Below, one piece after another: positions 9,360 to 18,400 of a DNA stretch of 64,000 nt. Each line of letters opens with the position of its first letter. Within the stretch, counting starts at the first letter, position 1. Below the pieces are notes generated by a model. That model saw only the letters and a program-made list of their open reading frames with translations, was not told the origin of the DNA and did no database searches. Location: assembly GCA_031373665.1 (NCBI GenBank), contig JANMMZ010000083.1, positions 1-64,000 on the forward strand, read 5' to 3'. The position numbers and the translations under genes are program-made. This stretch comes from M3007 sp031373665 (GTDB lineage Bacteria; Bacteroidota; Bacteroidia; Chitinophagales; Saprospiraceae).

Positions 9360-9827
9360 TTAGACAACCCGCTTAACCCAACTTTTGCCATAAGGGATCA
9401 GCCACTGTTCATCCAATTTTTGCTTGGTCTGTACCAACGTGTCAGCCACCAAAGTATCAGCATGGATCGTACCTTGCTCCAATAACTCCAAAAACTGTAA
9501 CTTATCGGCAACCTGCAATTGCCCAGTATCGTCCAACCAACCAAAACGCATCCGCTCAAAGAAGTCAACGCTCAATGTTTGGCCTAGGTTTTCCAAAAAT
9601 CGTACTGATTTATCAATCGAGCACCCACTGGCTCCAGCCAAGGATTCATCAACCGTTAGAATAACAATTTGATTAGCCCTAATCTCAACTGAGGCTTTCA
9701 AGGCTTGATTGTGAGCCGTCCATTGGTGGCAAAAATCGGTCAGTTGGCCGTGGCTATACTCCGTTTCTTGCTGAGTCATAGCGCGATTGCAAGTATATAT
9801 CCAAACCCGTGAATTAGGAGACATCAT
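9360..9827 (-). CDS. Conserved Bacteroidota protein often mislabelled ABC transporter ATPase
   Basis: A 155-residue soluble protein. It starts SPNSRVWIYTCNRAMT and contains VDESLAGASGCSIDKSVRF, which matches a small Bacteroidota-specific family that databases often label ABC transporter ATPase. There is no Walker A, signature or Walker B motif here, so that label should not be used. The conserved GASGCSIDKS block with one cysteine is the most recognisable feature. Function is unknown. The gene lies 29 bp downstream of the MOSC gene in the same direction and is probably co-transcribed with it. Confidence 0.75.
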   Translation of the reverse strand: MMSPNSRVWIYTCNRAMTQQETEYSHGQLTDFCHQWTAHNQALKASVEIRANQIVILTVDESLAGASGCSIDKSVRFLENLGQTLSVDFFERMRFGWLDDTGQLQVADKLQFLELLEQGTIHADTLVADTLVQTKQKLDEQWLIPYGKSWVKRVV

Positions 9828-9856
9828 TAGTATTTAGTGAGTAAGTGAAGTATTTT

Positions 9857-10660
9857 TTATGCATTTTCAAGATGAATTTCGTCGCCAACGGTGACTGTTT
9901 GATTACCCGTTCCTGTCCAGATACAGTTTTGCCCAAATAATATCTTATGGCCAGATTGCCGATAAGTACTTAAAGTTTTAAGTGGTTCTGAACTGCGAAT
10001 CCCACTATCTTGGTCAGTAGTAGTTATAATACAACGGCTGCAAGGCTTTACCCCTTTAAAATCAATGTCGCCCATTTTAAAATTACTCCAAGTATCTTCT
10101 TCAAAGGCATTACCTCCCGTGAAAACAAAATTTGGCCTGAATCGGTTCATTGGCACCTCCGATTCCAAACGACTGTTCAAGTCATCCAAAGAAGCCTGTC
10201 CAATCATCAGGTAGGGATAACCATCTGCTAGGCTCACGTATTGCCCTTGGGGAGCATACTTTGTATCGGCAGGCCGGATGGAATCATCAGGCATATAAAC
10301 CAATCTAACTACAGCCCCCAATTGTTCCGACAACCACGCATCGCATACAATTGACACCAATTGTGCATCACAGACATCGTCCCATACTTGGGTTTCTATG
10401 CGTTGCCCCTGTGCTTGCGGCACTAATATACGATCACTCGGCTTGTTTCTATCAAAAAGCCATAACTGACCATCTTCCAATAGCGTACCGATTTGCACCA
10501 TTTTAGGATATTCCCGTTGCGACAAAAAACGCCCCGTCGAATCCACCAACATCCAACGACGGTCATCCTTAATGCCCCGGATCTCAAGTTCCGCAGATTG
10601 GCACGAAATACCGGATAATGACTTGACCGGATAGACAAAAATGTGCGATAATTTCAACAT
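9857..10660 (-). CDS. MOSC domain-containing protein (YcbX/mARC-like)
   Basis: A 267-residue cytosolic protein with a MOSC N-terminal beta-barrel domain (about 1-115, IFVYPVKSLSG, then DDRRWMLVD) and a MOSC domain (about 130-265). The block VKPCSRCIITTTDQDSG contains the cysteine that binds the molybdenum cofactor in YcbX and mARC reductases. These enzymes reduce N-hydroxylated compounds, usually with a ferredoxin or flavin partner. No ferredoxin domain is fused here, so a separate electron donor would be needed. The ATG at 10660 gives the usual N-terminus. Confidence 0.87.
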   Translation of the reverse strand: MLKLSHIFVYPVKSLSGISCQSAELEIRGIKDDRRWMLVDSTGRFLSQREYPKMVQIGTLLEDGQLWLFDRNKPSDRILVPQAQGQRIETQVWDDVCDAQLVSIVCDAWLSEQLGAVVRLVYMPDDSIRPADTKYAPQGQYVSLADGYPYLMIGQASLDDLNSRLESEVPMNRFRPNFVFTGGNAFEEDTWSNFKMGDIDFKGVKPCSRCIITTTDQDSGIRSSEPLKTLSTYRQSGHKILFGQNCIWTGTGNQTVTVGDEIHLENA

Positions 10661-10748
10661 AAACCTGTTCTAGTGTTTTATAAGAGGAATATTTACGGCA
10701 AAAATAAAACCTTTTCTCCAAACCCTCGTTTCAAATGCAAGAAACTAT

Positions 10749-10756
10749 TACTTTTG
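10749..10756 (+). promoter_or_regulatory. -7 promoter element for aceE
   Basis: TACTTTTG matches TAnnTTTG exactly and lies 40 bases before the aceE start codon. The -33 region holds only a weak TTTC at shorter than usual spacing. Confidence 0.45.
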
Positions 10757-10796
10757 CAGTTCAGAAATTATTGATACATTAATTATTGACCATCAC

Positions 10797-13472
10797 ATGG
10801 GAGAAATCCATACCATAGACGACTGGGCACTCGAGCAAGATGAGTGGATCGAAGCACTAGAAGAAGTACTAGAAAGCCAAGGCAAAGATCGTTCTGAAGC
10901 CCTTTTTCAGAAACTACGCCTATTCTTGGCGCGCAAAGGCGTTGCCAATGGCGGTGCTGCGCTTAATACTCCTTATATTAATACCATAACTCCAGATGAC
11001 CAACCGGCATATCCGGGAGATTTGGAGATGGAAGCGCGGATCGAAAATATTATCCGTTGGAATGCGATGGCCATTGTACTCCACGCTTTTGATAAGAAAC
11101 TGGAACTTGGAGGGCATATTTCTACGTATGCAGCATGCTCTACCTTGTTTGAAACGATATTCAACCATTTTTTAAGGAAAAAATCGGCTGATTATGGTGG
11201 AGATTTGTTAATGATACAAGGTCATGCCAGTCCAGGTGTTTATGCTCGTGCGGTATTTGAAGGTCGTTTGCCCTTGCAAGCCATCAAAGATTTCCGCCAA
11301 GAACTATTGGGTGGCGTAGCAAGTTACCCCCACCCACGCAGGATGCCAAAGTTTTGGCAAGCCCCTACGGTTTCAATGGGTCTAGGCCCCATGACGGCCA
11401 TTTATCAGGCTCGTTTCATGAAATACCTAGAAAGCCGTGGACTAAAGCCTGCCAATGGCGGCAAAATATACCATTTCATTGGCGATGGCGAAATAGATGA
11501 ACCAGAAATATACGGCACCATCGGTTTGGCTAGTCGTGAAAACTTGAATAACCTGATTTTTATTGTCAACTGCAACCTCCAGCGTTTGGACGGGCCTGTA
11601 CGTGGCAATGGAAAAATAATTCAAGAAGTGGAACGTCATTTCCTTGGTGCTGGTTGGGAAGTCATCAAATTGGTTTGGGCCAGTGAGTGGGACGAAATTT
11701 TTGAAAAAGATGAAGAGGATGTTTTGATGACACGGCTCGAAACCATGGTTGACGGTGATTTTCAAGAAATTGCCCAAACAAACGGGGCTAATATCCGTAC
11801 TAGAATCGCCAATGGCGATGCCCGAATTTTGGCATTACTTGAACACCTCAGTGATGCTCAACTAGAAAAGATGCGCCGAGGCGGCCACGATGCCAAAAAA
11901 GCATACGCAGCCCTCAAAAAGGCACACAACTCCGATAAACCAGCCGCTATCATAGCGCACACCGTAAAAGGATACAGTATTCCCTCCGCTCAAGGTAAAA
12001 ATGCAGCGCACAATTTCAAAAAAGTATCGGCTGATGCCCGTATTTTAGCGAAAAATGCTTACAATATCCCTATTACAGACGAACAAGCCTCGGCAGCAAC
12101 ATTCTGGTTTCCAGAAGAAAACTCGGCAGAGACAAAGTATCTTTTGGAAAAAAGAAAGGCTTTAGGTGGATTTTTGCCAGAGCGTTCCGATAGTTTCACC
12201 CCAATCACCTTGCCTGATATTTCTATTTTTGACAAACAATTTGCTGGAAGCGTAGGAAATGCGGGCAAAGAAATATCTACCACAGGCTCAATGGTGGATA
12301 TTATGGGTCAACTGATCAAAAATCCGGAAATCGGAAAATATATCGTACCCATAGTACCTGACGAGGCTCAGACTTTTGGTATGGAACCGCTGTTCAACTC
12401 TGCTCAGATCTGGAATCAAAAAGGCCAGTTATATACTCCTTTAGAAATCGGTATTTCTGTTATCAAGTATAAAGAATCTATAACGGGTCAGGTGCTACAA
12501 GAAGGCATCAATGAAGATGGTGCTTCGGCTTCCTTTACCGCAGCAGGTACCGCTTACTCATTGCATGGCGTTCCGACCATACCATTCTATATATATTACT
12601 CCATGTTTGGCTTCCAGCGGGTGGGCGATATGATATGGGCGGCCTCCGACATGCTTTGCAAAGGCTTCCTCTTAGGCGGTACCGCTGGTCGTACTACCCT
12701 CAATGGAGAAGGACTACAACACCAAGATGGCCACTCTCACCTGATTGCTCAGACCGTCCCTGGCGTTATTTCTTACGATCCTGCATTTTCTTACGAGTTG
12801 GCAGTCATTGTACACGATGGTATCAAGCGTATGTATGTGGACAAGGAAGACAAATTGTACTACATTACTTTGTACAATGAAAACCTCATGATGCCTGAAA
12901 TGCCCAAAGGTGTAGAGAATGGAATCAAAAAAGGCTTGTATTGCTTCAAAAAATCTGAGATGAAACCCATCAAAGAAGGTGTTAAAGCGCACTTGTTTGG
13001 TTCAGGAGTCATCATGCACCAAGTGTTGCAAGCGGCTGAGATACTGGAAAGCGAAGGCGTGAGTACCGATGTTTGGAGTGCCACCTCTTGGAGCGAACTC
13101 TATCGCGATGCCTTGGAGTGCGACCGTTGGAACAACTTACACCCCGGTGACAAAGAAAAAGTCCCTTACGTGAAGGATCTATTGAAAAATGAGGCTGGCG
13201 TATTTGTCAGTGCCAATGATTGGATGAAGCTGACCGCAGCACAGTTGGCACCTTGGATGCCTGCTCCATTTACCTCTTTGGGTACTGATGGATTCGGTCT
13301 TTCAGAGAGCCGGCCGAGTTTGCGCGATTATTTTGAAATTTCACCGAAATATATTGCGTTTACCACCGTGCGCTCCTTACAAAGACAAGGTAAGGTCACT
13401 GACCAAGCAGTCAAAGATTTTATGAAAAAATATAAAATTGATGCGGACAAGTTGAATCCGATGGACGCGTAG
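10797..13472 (+). CDS. aceE: Pyruvate dehydrogenase E1, homodimeric type
   Basis: At 891 residues this matches the homodimeric E1 (AceE), not the split alpha/beta form. It has a long transketolase-like N-half with the thiamine-diphosphate motif beginning GDGEIDEPE and ending NLIFIVNCNLQRLDG. A pyrimidine-binding middle domain (PIVPDEAQTFGMEPLF) and a C-terminal domain follow. Early family landmarks such as GGHISTYAACSTLFE and MIQGHASPGVYARAF-like sequence are present. It decarboxylates pyruvate and passes acetyl groups to the E2 lipoyl domain. No E2 (aceF) or E3 (lpd) gene follows, so the subunits are encoded elsewhere. The gene is monocistronic: promoter at 10749 and terminator at 13524. Confidence 0.95.
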   Translation: MGEIHTIDDWALEQDEWIEALEEVLESQGKDRSEALFQKLRLFLARKGVANGGAALNTPYINTITPDDQPAYPGDLEMEARIENIIRWNAMAIVLHAFDKKLELGGHISTYAACSTLFETIFNHFLRKKSADYGGDLLMIQGHASPGVYARAVFEGRLPLQAIKDFRQELLGGVASYPHPRRMPKFWQAPTVSMGLGPMTAIYQARFMKYLESRGLKPANGGKIYHFIGDGEIDEPEIYGTIGLASRENLNNLIFIVNCNLQRLDGPVRGNGKIIQEVERHFLGAGWEVIKLVWASEWDEIFEKDEEDVLMTRLETMVDGDFQEIAQTNGANIRTRIANGDARILALLEHLSDAQLEKMRRGGHDAKKAYAALKKAHNSDKPAAIIAHTVKGYSIPSAQGKNAAHNFKKVSADARILAKNAYNIPITDEQASAATFWFPEENSAETKYLLEKRKALGGFLPERSDSFTPITLPDISIFDKQFAGSVGNAGKEISTTGSMVDIMGQLIKNPEIGKYIVPIVPDEAQTFGMEPLFNSAQIWNQKGQLYTPLEIGISVIKYKESITGQVLQEGINEDGASASFTAAGTAYSLHGVPTIPFYIYYSMFGFQRVGDMIWAASDMLCKGFLLGGTAGRTTLNGEGLQHQDGHSHLIAQTVPGVISYDPAFSYELAVIVHDGIKRMYVDKEDKLYYITLYNENLMMPEMPKGVENGIKKGLYCFKKSEMKPIKEGVKAHLFGSGVIMHQVLQAAEILESEGVSTDVWSATSWSELYRDALECDRWNNLHPGDKEKVPYVKDLLKNEAGVFVSANDWMKLTAAQLAPWMPAPFTSLGTDGFGLSESRPSLRDYFEISPKYIAFTTVRSLQRQGKVTDQAVKDFMKKYKIDADKLNPMDA

Positions 13473-13523
13473 GAATGATGAGGCGAACAGCCTGATTTAA
13501 ATCTATGTTTGGTCATAAAAATA

Positions 13524-13561
13524 GAAGCCCTCATTCTTGCGAACGAGGGCTTCCATTTTTT
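13524..13561 (+). terminator. Rho-independent terminator after aceE
   Basis: GAAGCCCTC and GAGGGCTTC form a perfect 9-bp stem with a 12-nt loop, followed by CATTTTTTC. It lies 52 bases after the aceE stop. Confidence 0.85.
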
Positions 13562-13622
13562 CAAGACACTCTAGCATACGCATCCCTCCCTTCAAAGAAA
13601 GGCTGATTGGTTCTCGCAAACC

Positions 13623-13829
13623 AGCCTCGGAGAGGCTTCCCATTTGTAGGAATTTATATTTTACCATCCTCCCGACCTCCGGAGAGGTCGCCCATTTGTA
13701 TGATAAATGCTAAGAATGATGCCGAAATCATCAATAAAATCAATGGATTTAACAAATGGATGACCTCTTCCCAGGTCAAGATTAGGGTATTTTGTGTGTT
13801 TTCTGCAAATGGGGAGCCTCGCCGAGGCC
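13623..13829. repeat. Cluster of four short palindrome-plus-CCATTTG repeats
   Basis: Four related units of about 28-30 bp lie between aceE and the next gene. Two point right (13623-13652 and 13674-13702) and two point left (13751-13778 and 13801-13829). Each is a short palindrome followed by a constant tail close to CCCATTTGTAGAA. The palindromes differ (AGCCTCGGAGAGGCT, GACCTCCGGAGAGGTC, GACCTGGGAAGAGGTC, GGCCTCGGCGAGGC), but each keeps pairing arms, which means compensatory change. This points to a hairpin selected as DNA or RNA. The order, two direct then two inverted, suggests repeated insertion. It resembles REP-like intergenic elements. No transposase is present. Confidence 0.75.
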
Positions 13830-13833
13830 ATTT

Positions 13834-14910
13834 TTAAACCACTACCGTAACAGGATACTGCATCGTAACACAATGCAAAGAACCATGTTGACAAATCAAA
13901 GGGCGACAATCAATGCCTATAATTTCGTGTAGTGGGAATATTTCTTTAAAAATATCAAGTGCAGCCGCATCTTGGCGAACCCCATAAGTAGGTACTAAGA
14001 CAGCACCGTTGATGATTAAAAAATTGGCATAAGTAGCAGGAAGCCGATGTCCATCTTCATCATAACACGCGTCAGGCCAAGGCAGCGCCACCAAACGATA
14101 AGGATTTCCATTTAAGGTCTTAAAGGCTTTTAACTCCGCCTCCATTTTATTCAATGCATCAAAATGCTCATCTTCAGGATCATTGCATTGTACATACGCG
14201 ATGGTCTTAGTATCGCAGAGGCGAGCCAAGGTATCAATATGCGAATCCGTATCGTCGCCGGCCAAATACCCGTGGCGAAGCCACAAGACCTGCTTTACCC
14301 CAAAACAATCTTTAAGGTGCGCTTCAATATCCGCTTCATTAAGGTGTGGATTTCGATTGGGCGATAACATACATTCTGTTGTGGACAATAAAGTCCCTTC
14401 TCCATCGCTTTCAATCCCCCCGCCTTCCAGCACCAAGCCCCCATGTTCATACGATGCTTGAAATACACCTATATTATATAGTGACCCTGTGATGAGGTTA
14501 TCCTTATAGGCTGGAAACTTTAGTCCCCACCCATTGAATACAAAATCAACAATACGATAGCCTTCATTTGTTTCGACAGTGATCCCACCATGGTCCCGAG
14601 CCCAAGTATCGTTTGAATCTACTTCTACCAAGATTACATTTTCTGATACTGCTCCTTTCAGGAGATCAGCCGTTTCCGATTTATTTTGACAAACGACCAA
14701 TACTTTTTGAAATCGGCTAATAGTGACGGCTATTTCGACAAAGCAAGGTAATACCGATGTTAGCATATCGGACCAGTCGGTACCCGCATGGGGGAAGGTC
14801 AGTTGAACGGCACTTTGAGGCTCCCACTCTGCGGGCAACCGTCGGATAGGTTTATTATTCAAAATCTTAATTTTTTTAAAAATAAGGGCAAAAATAAGAA
14901 GTTCAAACAA
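13834..14910 (-). CDS. Agmatine deiminase / peptidyl-arginine deiminase family protein
   Basis: A guanidine-group modifying enzyme of the agmatine deiminase superfamily. Landmarks in order are RRLPAEWEPQSAVQLTFPH at the N-terminus, TWARDHGGITVE, an EGGGIESDGEGT loop, a HGYLAGDDTDSHIDTL block and the catalytic cysteine in LHCVTMQYP near the C-terminus. The expected reaction is agmatine to N-carbamoylputrescine, or arginine-type deimination. The family start normally sits just before RRLPAEWE. The ATG at 14910 adds about 20 hydrophobic residues. A TTG at 14862 gives a shorter, more typical N-terminus and may be the real start. The neighbouring gene content does not identify a polyamine operon. 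Confidence 0.87.
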   Translation of the reverse strand: MFELLIFALIFKKIKILNNKPIRRLPAEWEPQSAVQLTFPHAGTDWSDMLTSVLPCFVEIAVTISRFQKVLVVCQNKSETADLLKGAVSENVILVEVDSNDTWARDHGGITVETNEGYRIVDFVFNGWGLKFPAYKDNLITGSLYNIGVFQASYEHGGLVLEGGGIESDGEGTLLSTTECMLSPNRNPHLNEADIEAHLKDCFGVKQVLWLRHGYLAGDDTDSHIDTLARLCDTKTIAYVQCNDPEDEHFDALNKMEAELKAFKTLNGNPYRLVALPWPDACYDEDGHRLPATYANFLIINGAVLVPTYGVRQDAAALDIFKEIFPLHEIIGIDCRPLICQHGSLHCVTMQYPVTVVV

Positions 14911-15220
14911 AAGGGCGCATTTTTATTTGGATGTTGGAACAACAAATCTCGAAATCAGAATAAAATTTGGGAAATAAATTCCATGAAAAATAATTAAAAA
15001 GTTTTAGTTAATAATTCATCAATACTTCTACCTTTACGCCGCCTAAGTACATCACCACATGGGATTGATTTATAAAATCACCCCATCCTACCAAGTATCA
15101 CCACATACAATAGGGTTGCAGCCACCTACTGCAGCATCTAAGACTCTATTTTCTATTTTGTTTGGATTTCACACTTGTGTGGATTTTATATTATTTTCAT
15201 TTAACTAAACTCATTATTGT
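14911..15220 (+). promoter_or_regulatory. Upstream region of the susC-like gene with leader hairpins
   Basis: No gene is visible in these 310 bases. A TACCTTTA at 15029-15036, with TTTTA 22 bases upstream, is a plausible promoter, giving a leader of about 180 nt. The leader contains a hairpin at 15059-15086 (ATGGG and CCCAT closing TGATTT-ATA-AAATCA). It also contains a short direct repeat around CATCACCACAT (near 15048) and TATCACCACAT (near 15095), and a GCAG/CTGC stem near 15118. Long structured leaders are common before SusC genes and often serve sRNA or anti-sigma-linked control; that role is inference. Confidence 0.45.
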
Positions 15221-18196
15221 ATGAAGTTTTTTCACACCTTTACCAGATGCGGTTTGTTGGTGGCATTCTTGATGCTGCTCGGCAATTTTGCTATGGCACA
15301 ACGCACCGTGAAAGGTAAAGTTTCAGATGCCGAGAGCGGCGAAGGCCTTATCGGTGCAACTGTAACCGTGGTTGGTACAACCCGTGGCACAGTAACAGAC
15401 ATTGACGGTAACTACTCTATCGAAGTTCCCGCCGGTGCTACCCAACTTCGCTATGCCTACACAGGCTATGCGGAACAAGTATCTGCTTTGGGCACTTCCA
15501 ATGCAGTTGACATCGCCTTGGCTCCAGGCACTGCCCTCGATGAGGTAGTGGTGGTTGGTTATGGTACGTTGAAGACGCGTGAGTTGACATCATCTGTCGT
15601 CAGCGTGAAGGCAGCGGATTTCAACAAAGGAAACGTAAACGATGTAGCGGCTTTGATCCAAGGTAAAGTTGCAGGTTTGGTAATTGCCCGTGCGGGTGGT
15701 GACCCAAACGGCTCTTTCAACATCCGTTTGCGTGGCCTTTCTACTACCAGTGCCAATACATCACCATTGATCGTTATTGACGGTGTACCTGCAGCATCTT
15801 TGCGTCAGGTTGACCCAAATGACATCGAGTCAATTGATGTATTGAAAGATGGATCTGCTTCGGCGATCTATGGTACTCGTGGATCATCTGGTGTTATCAT
15901 CGTGACCACTAAAAAAGGTACAGCAGGAAAATCTACAGTTGATTACAGTTTTACTGCTTCAATTGACCAGATTGCTAAAAAAATGCCAGTATTAAGTGGT
16001 GCTGATTTTGTAAAATTGGCTGGTGGTACCGATGAAAAAGGTAACACTGATTGGATGGACGAAGTTTCTCAAAATGGTTTGGGCATGATTCATGGCCTAA
16101 ACATGAGCGGCGGATCCAACAAAACTACTTACCGAGTTTCTTTGAACTTCCGTGATATTGAAGGTATTGCTGTTGGTTCTGGCTTTAAGCAGTATAATGG
16201 TAACATAGCATTACAGCAAAAAGCATTGAACGATCGCCTAACGCTTACTACAAATATCGGTACGCTTTCACGCGATGCAGATTTGGGTTTCAAAGAAGCA
16301 TTCCGTTATGCAGTGGTATATAACCCAACTGCGCCAGTGAGAAGCGAAAAAGCAGATTTTGTTCCATTCGGTGGCTACTACCAAGCAGTAGGTAGTTTTG
16401 ACCAGTTCAATCCACGTGCTATTGTTGACCAAGGAATAAATACCGATAAAATCAGCAATTTGTTCGGTAACATCAAGGCTGACTTGAACATTGCTAATGG
16501 CTTGACATTTGGTGTGTTCTACAACCAGACTCGCGACTCTAAAAAGCATAAAGAGTTCTACCAGAGGGAAGCATTCTTCCGGAACTCAACTGGAACAGGA
16601 CGTGGTGTTTCTTCGGAGGAAAATAAAACAAACGAATTGTTTGAAAGTACTTTGAATTATGACCGTGGATTCGGAAAAGTTGGATTTAAAGGTTTATTGG
16701 GTTATTCTTGGCAAGAGTTCAATGAAGAAAACTTCAATGTTGGAACAACCAATAACATTCTTTTGAATGAATTGGGCGTTAACAACCTTGGTGCATTCGT
16801 GGATTTCTACAATGGTTTGTCTATCCCACAATCTTTCCGTTCACAAAACAGGTTGATTGCCTTCTTCGGACGTGCAGCCATGAGTTATGATGACACGTAC
16901 TACTTGACGGCTTCTTTGCGTCGCGAAGGTTCAAGCCGCTTTGGTGCTAACAACAAATGGGGTTTGTTCCCAGCTGTTTCAGCTGGTGTCCAATTGAACA
17001 AATTGATCGGTGGCGAAACCTTTGACAACTTGAAACTTCGTGCTGGTTATGGTGTAACAGGTGGTATTCCTAAAGAAAGTTACTTGTCTGTTGAAAAAGT
17101 TGGTCCACTTGGGTCTTTCTTCTACTCTGATGGCCAATACTTGCTTGCTTATGGTCCAGTAGGAACCAACGCTAACCCTGATTTGAAATGGGAAAAGAAG
17201 TCTGATATTACCATAGGTGTAGATTGGGCTGTCATGAACTACAAGTTGAGCGGTAGCGTTGAATATTACCAAACCAATACAACTGACTTGTTGTACCCAT
17301 TCAACGTACCAGTACCTCCAAACTTCAACCCTATCACATGGTTGAACGTAGGAGAACTCAAGAACAGCGGTGTAGAGGTTGCTTTGAATGCTAAATTTTT
17401 GGAAAAAGAAAATACCGACTGGACTTCTGGTCTTACTTTCTCTACTTACAAAACACAGTTGGTTGATTTGTCTCAGGATTTCAAAGAGTTGGCATTGGCT
17501 AACGTTGGTGCTCCTGGTCTTAACGACGAAAGATATACACTTATCAGACCGGGTGACCCTATCGGCAACCTTTATATGCGCGACTATGTACGCGTAGATG
17601 ATGCAGGTGAATATGTATTCCGTGATAAAAATGGTGCTGAAACAACTGACAAAAACAAGGCTGCGTACATCGTAGCTGGTAACGGTTTACCTAAATTCGA
17701 CCTTGGGTGGACTAACAGTCTTAGGTTTGGCAATTTCGATGCTCAAGTATTCTTGCGTGGTGTATTCGGACACAGCCTTGCCAACGAATGGCGCGTATTT
17801 TATGAGTCTTTGAATAAAGACACAAAAACTTGGAACAAGGTAAACACTAAGTTTTTCAACGAAAAATTGAAAGACGAAAACGTACCAAGTAGCTACCACA
17901 TAGAGAAGGCAGACTTCGTAAAGCTGGAAAACGTAACCATCGGTTACAACTTTAAAGTACCAGCTGGAAGTTGGTTCACCAAAGCGCGCGTATTTGTAAA
18001 TGCTCAAAGTCCTTTGGTATTCACGAACTACAGCGGTGTTGATCCAGAAGTTCGTTTCTCTGATCCAGGTTCTGTAGATAATGGAGGAACAGCTGCTTTT
18101 GAGAATGATCCAAATCCTTTGGCTCCTGGTATTGACCGTCGTAGCACTTATTTCCGTGCTCGTTCTTTCTCTTTGGGACTTAACTTTGGTTTCTAA
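15221..18196 (+). CDS. SusC/RagA-family TonB-linked outer membrane protein
   Basis: A 991-residue outer-membrane importer. A signal peptide (about 1-26, ending FAMAQ) is followed by a carboxypeptidase-D regulatory-like domain (about 28-105). The SusC signature LDEVVVVGYGT follows, then a plug domain with LRGLSTTSANTSPLIVIDG and ASAIYGTRGSSGVIIVTTKKG, and a 22-strand-type barrel ending in aromatic GLNFGF. SusC-type proteins form a TonB-driven pedal bin with the SusD lipoprotein encoded next. The cargo may be a glycan or peptide. No glycosidase or protease lies in the cluster, so substrate cannot be inferred. The ATG at 15221 gives an ordinary signal peptide. Confidence 0.95.
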   Translation: MKFFHTFTRCGLLVAFLMLLGNFAMAQRTVKGKVSDAESGEGLIGATVTVVGTTRGTVTDIDGNYSIEVPAGATQLRYAYTGYAEQVSALGTSNAVDIALAPGTALDEVVVVGYGTLKTRELTSSVVSVKAADFNKGNVNDVAALIQGKVAGLVIARAGGDPNGSFNIRLRGLSTTSANTSPLIVIDGVPAASLRQVDPNDIESIDVLKDGSASAIYGTRGSSGVIIVTTKKGTAGKSTVDYSFTASIDQIAKKMPVLSGADFVKLAGGTDEKGNTDWMDEVSQNGLGMIHGLNMSGGSNKTTYRVSLNFRDIEGIAVGSGFKQYNGNIALQQKALNDRLTLTTNIGTLSRDADLGFKEAFRYAVVYNPTAPVRSEKADFVPFGGYYQAVGSFDQFNPRAIVDQGINTDKISNLFGNIKADLNIANGLTFGVFYNQTRDSKKHKEFYQREAFFRNSTGTGRGVSSEENKTNELFESTLNYDRGFGKVGFKGLLGYSWQEFNEENFNVGTTNNILLNELGVNNLGAFVDFYNGLSIPQSFRSQNRLIAFFGRAAMSYDDTYYLTASLRREGSSRFGANNKWGLFPAVSAGVQLNKLIGGETFDNLKLRAGYGVTGGIPKESYLSVEKVGPLGSFFYSDGQYLLAYGPVGTNANPDLKWEKKSDITIGVDWAVMNYKLSGSVEYYQTNTTDLLYPFNVPVPPNFNPITWLNVGELKNSGVEVALNAKFLEKENTDWTSGLTFSTYKTQLVDLSQDFKELALANVGAPGLNDERYTLIRPGDPIGNLYMRDYVRVDDAGEYVFRDKNGAETTDKNKAAYIVAGNGLPKFDLGWTNSLRFGNFDAQVFLRGVFGHSLANEWRVFYESLNKDTKTWNKVNTKFFNEKLKDENVPSSYHIEKADFVKLENVTIGYNFKVPAGSWFTKARVFVNAQSPLVFTNYSGVDPEVRFSDPGSVDNGGTAAFENDPNPLAPGIDRRSTYFRARSFSLGLNFGF

Positions 18197-18400
18197 TATC
18201 TGATTGAAGTTAACTTGGTTTGAGGTTTCATGTATTGAAATATGCAGTCCAATCAAATAATTTCTTGTAATTTTGCCAAAATTAGGCAAAACTACATTCA
18301 CGTATTACTAACTATTTCATTGAAAGATTGTTTTAAGATATCAAAAACCTTATTTTCAAACATTTTTCAACTAAATTTTAACTTTAATTCTAATTTAAAT

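Noticed and set aside
13607..13837. Small plus-strand gene in the aceE-deiminase gap
   Set aside because: The frame is composed mostly of the four palindromic repeats and overlaps the terminus of the next gene.
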